Shown here piece after piece: positions 1 through 5,078 of a DNA stretch of 5,078 bases; the first letter of the stretch is position 1; each line of letters starts with the position of its first letter. The stretch covers positions 1 to 5,078 of the forward strand of contig JBGSWL010000061.1 of the NCBI GenBank assembly GCA_041752455.1, read 5' to 3'. The DNA is from JBGSWL01 sp041752455 (lineage in GTDB: Bacteria; Pseudomonadota; Alphaproteobacteria; Rhizobiales; Rhizobiaceae). A model generated the notes under the pieces. The model was not told the origin of the DNA. It did not search any database and saw only the letters and a program-made list of their open reading frames with translations. The position numbers were made by a program, and so were the translations under genes.

Positions 1-528
1 GGTCCGCCAGCCGCGTTCGCCGGCCAGCTGCAGCGCCACGTCGAGCACCGCATCGGGCGGTGCGTTGAAGCTGATGCCGACCACTTCCGGATAGCCGTCA
101 CGCAGTTGTCCGGCAACGAGCGCCGATACGTTGCCTGCGCCCGGCCGCAATTCGCTCTGAAACAGCGGCGGGTCGATGAGATCGGTCGAGACGTCGTATT
201 GAAGCGGGCGTGTCATATAAAGCGTGGCGCCGGCCGCATACGGGGCCAGCACGAACACGATGATGAACAGCGTCCAGGAGATGCGCCGCCCGCCACGCGT
301 GCCGCGTACCCAAAGGCTCCGCAGGCCGATGACGGCAAACAGCAGCGCCAGCATGCAGAGAAAAAAGACGAGGACGACAAGCACCAGAAAGACGGGCGTT
401 TCCAGATAGCCAAGCCAGTGCGCCGCCAGCGACAGCAACGCCAGAAGCGGCGTGAACAGCGCCACGTTCAGGCTCCAGCGTGCCGAAATGGACGGTTTTC
501 GCCGTGGCAGATCAAACAGAAGGCTCAT
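1..528 (-). CDS. DUF1499-like inner-membrane protein, N-terminal part (runs off left edge)
   Basis: Translating the minus strand from the ATG at 526-528 gives 176 uninterrupted codons to the window edge, so the C-terminus is missing. The protein starts MSLLFDLPRRKPS, a short basic cytoplasmic head. Three hydrophobic segments follow at about residues 19-38, 45-69 and 84-103. After them a soluble part begins with YDVSTDLIDPPLF (about 111-123) and continues through GYPEVVGISF and a PPDAVLDVALQLAGERGW helix. This layout, three membrane spans followed by 'D-STDL-DPP' and a 'YP-V' block, matches my recollection of alphaproteobacterial DUF1499 proteins, whose biochemical role is unknown. The soluble domain would probably lie on the periplasmic side, but that is inference. 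The ATG at 528 is the first possible start after an in-frame TAG (complement of 559-561). Its Shine-Dalgarno is weak: the bases just upstream read CCGAAAACGGCG. The gene is divergent from the small gene at 690. Coding is secure; the family name is moderately so. Confidence 0.82.
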   Translation of the reverse strand, partial: MSLLFDLPRRKPSISARWSLNVALFTPLLALLSLAAHWLGYLETPVFLVLVVLVFFLCMLALLFAVIGLRSLWVRGTRGGRRISWTLFIIVFVLAPYAAGATLYMTRPLQYDVSTDLIDPPLFQSELRPGAGNVSALVAGQLRDGYPEVVGISFNAPPDAVLDVALQLAGERGWRT

Positions 529-689
529 CGCCGTTTTCGGTTCCCATGGTGCGGAACGCTATCGCTACACGAAGCGTTACTGATGCGCCGCCAAAATTGT
601 AGGCCTGCCCAGGTGCAATCCACAATCTGGCCGAACTGGCCCGACACCCTTCATCGGCGGGGTCGGGCTTTCACCTGGAGAAGGATCGC
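529..689. promoter_or_regulatory. Divergent intergenic region with a small inverted repeat and a GC-rich hairpin
   Basis: This 161-bp gap separates two divergently transcribed genes, so promoters for both must lie in or near it. I see no convincing -35/-10 pair. The best plus-strand candidate, TTGTAG (597-602) and CACAAT (621-626) at 18-bp spacing, is weak. Two structures are visible. One is a 6-bp inverted repeat, AACGCT (555-560) and AGCGTT (573-578). The other is an imperfect hairpin at 640-667, just upstream of the ribosome binding site of the plus-strand gene. That the region carries promoters follows from the gene layout; no individual element is proven. Confidence 0.5.
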
Positions 690-1094
690 ATGGACATCAT
701 CCCTTATGACACCATCGACACCAACGAACGCTTTGCGCAAAACCCGCCTTTGGAAATCCGCCCGGAGGCTGCCGACGCTGCCCTCAAACTGGCTGAACTC
801 GATCTGGCCCTGGCAAGCCTTGCCATCGAGGAAGACGGGTTCGAGCCTTCGGTGCGCAAAGCCTTTGCCGAATGCGGTTTTGCTTTTCTCTTCAATCTTC
901 CGGTGCCGGAACCGGGCGATGTGCAACGGGTCGCCGCGGGCGCATTTCCTGCATCGGGAAGCGATGTCGAGCCGACATTCGCATTTATCACGCTGCACGG
1001 TTCAGGCACATCCGTGACCGTGTCGGACCAATGCGATGCCCTGCCACAAGCCCCGGCCGTCGCACGCGCGTGGCTGGATCTGATGCTCGCCTGA
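690..1094 (+). CDS. Uncharacterised small acidic protein (134 residues)
   Basis: A complete frame runs from ATG at 690 to TGA at 1092-1094. It is preceded by GGAGAAGG (677-684), five bases before the ATG, a good Shine-Dalgarno that fixes the start. Codon third positions are mostly G or C, as in the neighbouring genes, so it looks like a real resident gene. I do not recognise the family. By my count it has 21 Asp/Glu against 7 Lys/Arg, so it is acidic. No signal peptide or membrane segment is visible, which suggests a cytosolic protein. There are two cysteines (62 and 115). Residues 26-49 are Ala/Leu/Glu-rich and probably helical. A proline-bearing stretch, FLFNLPVPEPGD, lies at about 66-77, and a more beta-like FAFITLHGSGTSVTVSD at 97-113. 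The gene is divergent from the DUF1499-like gene and convergent with ppdK, whose stop codon is 7 bp away. Being a gene: fairly sure. Function: unknown. Confidence 0.75.
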   Translation: MDIIPYDTIDTNERFAQNPPLEIRPEAADAALKLAELDLALASLAIEEDGFEPSVRKAFAECGFAFLFNLPVPEPGDVQRVAAGAFPASGSDVEPTFAFITLHGSGTSVTVSDQCDALPQAPAVARAWLDLMLA

Positions 1095-1101
1095 ACCGCC
1101 G

Positions 1102-3777
1102 TCAGCCCTTGTCCGCCATGCGGATGGCGGCTTGCGCAGCCGCAAGCCGTGCGACCGGAACGCGGTATGGCGAGCAGGACACATAGTCGAGCCCGATTTC
1201 CTCGCAGAATGCGATGGAATCGGGGTCGCCGCCATGTTCGCCCGTAATGCCGATGATCAGATCCGGATGCACCGACCGGCTCTTGCCGGATGCCAGCCGC
1301 ATGACCTCGCCGACACCTTCCCGGTCAAGATTGATGAACGGGTCGCGCTCGATGATGCCGTCGCGCAGATAGCGGTTGAGGAACAGCGAAGCATCATCGC
1401 GCGAAATGCCGAGCGTCGTCTGCGTCAAATCGTTGGTTCCGAACGACAGGAAGTCCGCCGCACCGGCGATCAGGTCGGCGCGGATCGCAGCGCGTGGCAC
1501 TTCGATGATGCATCCGACGAGATGTCTCAGATCCGAGTTGTGCGCCGCCTTGACCTCGGCGGCGATGGCATCGATCCGCTCGCGCACATGGCGCAGCTCC
1601 GCATAGTAGGCAACGAGCGGCACGACGATTTCCGGGACCACTGGCGCCCCGCTGCGATTGCCGGCGATGATGGCCGCCTCGATGATCGCGCGCGTCTGCA
1701 TTTCGGCGATTTCCGGGTAGCAGATCGCCACGCGCACGCCGCGATTGCCGAGCATCGGGTTGATCTCGCGCAGTTCTTCCACCCGGCGACCGACATCGAC
1801 CGGCAGAATGCCGAGGCCTTGCGCAACCAGCGCCTGATCGACCGGGTCCTGCGGCAGGAAATCCTGCAAAGGCGGGTCGAGCAGGCGGATGCAGACCGGC
1901 TTGCCGGGCATCAGTTCGAACAATTCGACAAAGGCATCGCGCTGCAACGGCAACAGGCGCGAGAGCACATCACGGCGGGTGCGTTCATCGCGCGCCATGA
2001 TCATTTCGCGCATCACCTCAAGGCCCGAGCCTTCCAGGAACAGGTTTTCCGTGCGCACAAGGCCGATGCCTTCTGCGCCAAAACGCACCGCCACTTCGGC
2101 GTCCTTGGCGACATCGACGTTGGCGCGTACCTTCATGCGGCGAAGATCATCGGCCCAGGACATCAGCGTGCCGAAATCGCCGGTCATTTCGCGCTGCACC
2201 ATCGGCATTTCGCCAAGCAGCACTTCGCCTGCGCTGCCATCGACCGTGATGATCTCGCCCTCGCGCACGGTGATGCCATTGGCGGTCATGGTCCTGGCCG
2301 CAAGATCGAGCCGGAGCGTGGAGGCGCCGGTGATTGCCGGCTTGCCCATGCCGCGCGCGACCACCGCCGCGTGCGAGGTCATGCCGCCGCGTGACGTCAG
2401 GATAGCGTTGGATATCGCCATGCCATGGATGTCATCGGGGCTGGTTTCCGGCCGCACCAGAATGGTCTTGCGCCCTTCCGCCTTGGCGGCCTCGGCGGCA
2501 ACGGTGGTGAACACCACCATGCCGGACGCAGCCCCCGGCGACGCCGGAAGGCCGGTTGTCAGCACCGTGCGCTTGGCGGACGGATCGACGTTAGGGTGCA
2601 GCAACTGGTCAAGCGCCGACGGGTCGACAAGCGTCACCGCACGGCGGCGATCGATCGTGCCATCTTTGGCCATCTCGACCGCAATGCGGATCGCCGCATC
2701 GATCGAGCGCTTGCCCGCCCGGGTCTGCAACAACCACAGGCGGCCGCCATCGATGGTGAACTCGATGTCCTGCATGTCGCCGAAATGGGTTTCCAGCTGC
2801 GCCGACAGTTTCTTCAACTCGGCATAGGCTTCCGGCAGGCGCACGCTCATGGCGGTGCCGCCCTGCTGCCCGTTCGGGCTGAGGGGATCGGGTGTCCGGA
2901 TACCGGCGACAACGTCTTCGCCCTGGGCATTGACGAGGTATTCGCCGAACAGGACATTTTCGCCGGTCGAAGGGTTCCGGGTGAACGCGACACCGGTCGC
3001 CGATGCCGAGCCGGAATTGCCGAACACCATTGCCTGGATGGTGACTGCCGTCGCCCAGGCTTCCGGGATCGCATGCAGCGCGCGATAGGTGATGGCGCGC
3101 GGATTGTTCCAGCTCTGGAAAACCGCCGCGATGGCCGCCCAAAGCTGTTCATGGGCATCCTGCGGAAACGGCTCGTCCATGTCGTCGAGGATGGCCTGCT
3201 TGTAGCGCGCGACGATCGTTTCCATCGCGGCGGCATCAAGTTCATCGTCGCGCGCAACGCCGGCGGCATCGCGGGCGTCCTCGAGAATATCCTCGAACAG
3301 CGTGTGACCGGCGCCCATCACCACGGTCGCATACATCTGGATAAAGCGGCGATAAGTATCGAAGGCAAAACGCCGGTCGCCGGATGTTGTCGCCAGTGCT
3401 TCGGCAGTCGCATCATTCAGGCCGAGGTTGAGGATCGTGTCCATCATGCCGGGCATGGAAACCCGGGCGCCCGAGCGCACCGACACGAGAAACGGCTCCG
3501 GGCCCTCCCCGAATGTCTTGCCGGCAACCTTTTGCGGCAGTTCCATGGCGGCGGTGACCTGCTCGCGAAGGCCGGCGGGCATGCGCCGATGGCCATCCAG
3601 ATAAGCGCGGCAGGCCGCTGTGGTGATCGTGAAGCCGGGCGGTACCGGCAGGCCGATCCGGCTCATCTCGGCAAGGTTTGCACCCTTGCCGCCAAGCAAC
3701 GCCTCATCGACACCGGCATGCGGCTGCATGCCCGGTGCAAAGGGGTAGACCCATGAGGTCATGGCGTCTGTGGTCAA
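1102..3777 (-). CDS. ppdK: Pyruvate, phosphate dikinase
   Basis: Complete 891-residue cytosolic enzyme that interconverts pyruvate + ATP + phosphate and PEP + AMP + diphosphate, joining glycolysis, gluconeogenesis and the TCA cycle. The N-terminal ATP-grasp part shows LLGGKGANLAEM (about 28-38), GLPVPPGFTI (42-51), SVRSGARVSMPGMMDT (99-114), GNSGSASATGVAFTRNPSTG (253-272) and DIEFTIDGGRLWLLQTR (337-353). The swivelling phosphohistidine domain has GGMTSHAAVVARGMGKP (464-480); His469 is the catalytic residue by comparison with His455 of the Clostridium symbiosum enzyme, and the adjacent Thr467/Ser468 are the usual targets of dikinase regulatory proteins. The C-terminal PEP/pyruvate barrel has RLLDPPLQDFLP (631-642), LSFGTNDLTQ (777-786), TGEHGGDPDSI (845-855) and DYVSCSPYRVP (864-874); Cys868 is the expected acid/base residue. 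All key residues are present, and the length is at the upper end of the usual bacterial range. The start is TTG at 3775-3777, chosen because GGGAGG lies six bases upstream. An in-frame ATG at 3760-3762 gives the more familiar 'MTSWVYPF' N-terminus but lacks a well-spaced site. The gene lies downstream of smc. Confidence 0.97.
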   Translation of the reverse strand: MTTDAMTSWVYPFAPGMQPHAGVDEALLGGKGANLAEMSRIGLPVPPGFTITTAACRAYLDGHRRMPAGLREQVTAAMELPQKVAGKTFGEGPEPFLVSVRSGARVSMPGMMDTILNLGLNDATAEALATTSGDRRFAFDTYRRFIQMYATVVMGAGHTLFEDILEDARDAAGVARDDELDAAAMETIVARYKQAILDDMDEPFPQDAHEQLWAAIAAVFQSWNNPRAITYRALHAIPEAWATAVTIQAMVFGNSGSASATGVAFTRNPSTGENVLFGEYLVNAQGEDVVAGIRTPDPLSPNGQQGGTAMSVRLPEAYAELKKLSAQLETHFGDMQDIEFTIDGGRLWLLQTRAGKRSIDAAIRIAVEMAKDGTIDRRRAVTLVDPSALDQLLHPNVDPSAKRTVLTTGLPASPGAASGMVVFTTVAAEAAKAEGRKTILVRPETSPDDIHGMAISNAILTSRGGMTSHAAVVARGMGKPAITGASTLRLDLAARTMTANGITVREGEIITVDGSAGEVLLGEMPMVQREMTGDFGTLMSWADDLRRMKVRANVDVAKDAEVAVRFGAEGIGLVRTENLFLEGSGLEVMREMIMARDERTRRDVLSRLLPLQRDAFVELFELMPGKPVCIRLLDPPLQDFLPQDPVDQALVAQGLGILPVDVGRRVEELREINPMLGNRGVRVAICYPEIAEMQTRAIIEAAIIAGNRSGAPVVPEIVVPLVAYYAELRHVRERIDAIAAEVKAAHNSDLRHLVGCIIEVPRAAIRADLIAGAADFLSFGTNDLTQTTLGISRDDASLFLNRYLRDGIIERDPFINLDREGVGEVMRLASGKSRSVHPDLIIGITGEHGGDPDSIAFCEEIGLDYVSCSPYRVPVARLAAAQAAIRMADKG
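1113..1130. terminator. Perfect 7-bp hairpin at the ppdK 3' end, possible terminator for the small gene
   Basis: CCGCCAT (1113-1119), loop GCGG, ATGGCGG (1124-1130) form a perfect GC-rich stem. It begins 19 bp after the stop of the plus-strand gene and lies inside the last codons of ppdK. No T-run follows on either strand: on the plus strand the next bases are CTTGCGC. It is therefore not a textbook intrinsic terminator, and the symmetry could be a coding coincidence of the Ala-Ala-Ile-Arg-Met-Ala-Asp codons. Confidence 0.22.
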
Positions 3778-3867
3778 GATCGTCCTCCCGGTCGGACCTA
3801 CCGATACCGCATTGCAGCAAGGCGCGCCAATTGTCTTTTTCCGACAGACCGTTGTGCCTTTGGAGGA
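3778..3867 (-). other. smc-ppdK intergenic gap, no clear promoter or terminator
   Basis: The 90 bp between the smc stop and the ppdK TTG start carry the ppdK Shine-Dalgarno, a GGCGCGCC palindrome (3821-3828) and GGTCGGACC (3790-3798). There is only a weak four- to five-base stem (TGTC and GACA around a loop of A's on the minus strand) with no following T-run. No -35/-10 pair stands out. Read-through from smc into ppdK is possible, but a non-canonical promoter cannot be excluded. Confidence 0.4.
3784..3789 (-). promoter_or_regulatory. Shine-Dalgarno of ppdK, selects the TTG start
   Basis: On the minus strand the sequence reads GGGAGG ACGATC TTG, a strong purine-rich site six bases before a TTG codon at 3775-3777. 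The only nearby ATG in frame (3760-3762) would be 21 bases from this site, too far for normal initiation. Bases between the two candidate starts (CCACAGACGCC) hold no substitute site. TTG is therefore the more likely initiator, adding five residues (MTTDA) to the homologous core. Confidence 0.7.
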
Positions 3868-5078
3868 TCAGCTTGCCTCGCGCAGTTCCTCGGCCTGGCT
3901 GAGATCGACCGAGACCAGTTGCGAGACGCCCTGCTCGGCCATGGTCACGCCGAAAAGCCGGTCCATCCGGGCCATGGTGATCGGATTGTGTGTGATGATG
4001 ACAAAACGCGTCGAGGTTTCACGCGCCATCTGGTCCATCAGGTCGCAGAAGCGTTCGACATTGTGGTCGTCGAGCGGCGCATCGACTTCGTCGAGCACGC
4101 AAATCGGCGCCGGATTGGTCAGGAACACGGCAAAGATCAGCGCCATGGCGGTGAGCGCCTGCTCGCCGCCGGACAGAAGCGTCATCGTCTGCGGCTTCTT
4201 GCCGGGCGGACGGGCGACGATTTCGAGGCCTGCTTCAAGCGGGTCATCGCTTTCGATCAGCTGCAGTTCGGCGGTCCCGCCGCCGAAGAGATGAGTGAAC
4301 AGGCGGGTGAAATGGCCCTGCACCGCATCGAAGGCCGACAGCAGACGTTCACGCCCTTCGCGGTTGAGCGATGAAATGGCAGAGCGCAGCTCGGCAATCG
4401 CCGCAACCACGTCGTCGCGTTCCTTCACCAGCGTGTCGAGCCGCTCGACCAGTTCCTGCTGTTCTTCCTCGGCCCGCAGGTTGACGGCACCGAGGCGCTC
4501 GCGCTCGATCCGCAACCGGTCGACCTTGCGCTCAAGTTGCTCGATGTCCGGCATCTGGTCATTGGCGGCAAGGCCGGTCGCGGCAAAGGCTTCGTGCGGT
4601 GCGCAGTTCAGCGCCTCACGGATTCGCGTTTCGATATCGGCGCGGCGCTCCTGCATCGCCGTCAGGCGCTCTTCGGCCCGCGCGCGCGCTTCGCGGGTTT
4701 CGCCAAGCGCCGTCAGCGCGAGGTTTGCCGCCTTGTCAGCCGCTGCCGCTTCGCTTTCGGCGCTCGCCAGCCGGTCAGCTGTTTCCGAGCGGGCCTTTTC
4801 TGCCGCCTCGATCTCGCGCATGAGCGCGCGGCGCTTCTCGTCGATTTCGCTCGGTCCGTCTGCGATATCCGCCAGCGCTGCGGCGGTCTGGTCGCGCCGT
4901 TCGCCGAGCGTTGCAATCTGCGCCCTGCCGCTGTCGCCGCGTGCTGTCCAGTTGGCCGTCTCGCGGGCAATCGCTTCAAGCCGCTGGCTGCGCGCCTGCC
5001 GCTCACGGGCCAGACCCTGATGCTCGGCGCGGACCTCGGCCAAGCGTCCGCGATCGGTAGCAACAATGGCTTGCGCCT
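3868..5078 (-). CDS. smc: Chromosome segregation ATPase SMC, C-terminal part (runs off right edge)
   Basis: The minus-strand frame is open from the right edge to TGA at 3868-3870 and gives the last 402 residues of a protein usually about 1,150 long. SMC forms a homodimer with ScpA/ScpB that organises and segregates the chromosome on the nucleoid. The visible part starts in the returning coiled coil, a long Ala/Glu/Arg-rich stretch over roughly the first 170 residues. It then has ERLGAVNLRAEEE, the conserved junction to the C-terminal head half. The head contains the ABC signature LSGGEQ (4159-4176), the Walker B block ICVLDE (4087-4104) followed by VDAPLDD, the D-loop, and the switch histidine in FVIITHNP (His codon at 3988-3990). 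All expected C-terminal ATPase residues are intact. The Walker A half and hinge lie outside the window. These motifs plus the SMC-type coiled coil argue against RecN or RecF, which end differently. The gene is followed by ppdK in the same direction after 90 bp. Confidence 0.96.
   Translation of the reverse strand, partial: AQAIVATDRGRLAEVRAEHQGLARERQARSQRLEAIARETANWTARGDSGRAQIATLGERRDQTAAALADIADGPSEIDEKRRALMREIEAAEKARSETADRLASAESEAAAADKAANLALTALGETREARARAEERLTAMQERRADIETRIREALNCAPHEAFAATGLAANDQMPDIEQLERKVDRLRIERERLGAVNLRAEEEQQELVERLDTLVKERDDVVAAIAELRSAISSLNREGRERLLSAFDAVQGHFTRLFTHLFGGGTAELQLIESDDPLEAGLEIVARPPGKKPQTMTLLSGGEQALTAMALIFAVFLTNPAPICVLDEVDAPLDDHNVERFCDLMDQMARETSTRFVIITHNPITMARMDRLFGVTMAEQGVSQLVSVDLSQAEELREAS

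Noticed and set aside
213..413. Minus-strand 66-codon frame with a Cys/Ser-rich hydrophobic product
   Set aside because: It is a shifted-frame shadow of the DUF1499-like coding sequence, whose hydrophobic codons produce the apparent Cys/Ser/Phe pattern.
597..626. Possible sigma-70-like promoter TTGTAG-N18-CACAAT on the plus strand
   Set aside because: Only about three of six -35 bases and four of six -10 bases match, and the spacing is 18. That is too weak to list as a promoter on its own.
106..1017. Plus-strand frame of 303 codons spanning the DUF1499-like gene, the intergenic region and most of the small gene
   Set aside because: It is antisense to a membrane-protein gene with clear hydrophobic segments and then out of frame over a gene with a better Shine-Dalgarno. 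Its product is Arg/Gln/Lys-rich with no recognisable fold.
1735..1755. PPDK motif reads MLGNRGVR where the Clostridium symbiosum enzyme has GHRGCR
   Set aside because: From memory this position also differs in plant PPDK (GFRGCR) and in enzyme I relatives, so it is variable and not a lost catalytic residue.
1132..3756. Two long plus-strand open frames (420 and 443 codons, 1132-2394 and 2425-3756) opposite almost the whole of ppdK
   Set aside because: They share one frame antisense to a fully conserved enzyme gene. Their translations are rich in His, Arg, Gly and Asp without domain motifs, as expected when GC-rich codon use removes stops from the complementary frame.
4295..5020. Plus-strand frame of 241 codons, Ser/Arg/Ala-rich, opposite smc
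   Set aside because: It is the antisense image of the Ala/Glu/Arg-rich SMC coiled coil. Low-complexity Ser-Arg-Ala composition without motifs marks it as a shadow.
4500..5078. Repetitive-looking GCG/CGC-rich stretch
   Set aside because: This reflects Ala/Arg/Glu codons of the SMC coiled coil; no true tandem repeat unit is present.

Overview
The window is GC-rich, densely coding chromosomal DNA, best explained as core genome of an alphaproteobacterium, probably Rhizobiales. The assignment rests on the character of the SMC and pyruvate phosphate dikinase proteins and on a membrane-anchored DUF1499-type protein with the 'DVSTDLIDPP' stretch. It is inferred from remembered family features, not from a search. 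I see no mobile element, tRNA, rRNA, CRISPR array or phage gene.

Layout from left to right: (1) positions 1-528, minus strand, the N-terminal 176 codons of a DUF1499-like inner-membrane protein that runs off the left edge; (2) 529-689, a short divergent intergenic region with one small inverted repeat and one GC-rich imperfect hairpin; (3) 690-1094, plus strand, a complete 134-residue acidic protein I do not recognise; (4) 1102-3777, minus strand, a complete pyruvate phosphate dikinase (ppdK), convergent with the small gene and separated from it by only 7 bp; (5) 3778-3867, a 90-bp gap with a strong Shine-Dalgarno that selects a TTG start for ppdK; (6) 3868-5078, minus strand, the C-terminal 402 residues of the chromosome-condensation ATPase SMC, whose N-terminal part lies beyond the right edge.

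smc and ppdK are co-directional (smc upstream), and no clear terminator or promoter is visible between them, so read-through from smc into ppdK is possible. Their functions (chromosome segregation, and PEP/pyruvate interconversion) are not otherwise linked. The small plus-strand gene and the DUF1499 gene are transcribed divergently and may share the 161-bp intergenic region for control.

I found no convincing undescribed system. The items worth a second look are modest: the unknown 134-residue protein, two hairpins and one inverted repeat around it, the TTG start of ppdK, and the smc-ppdK junction. The very long plus-strand frames opposite ppdK and smc are composition-driven shadows.
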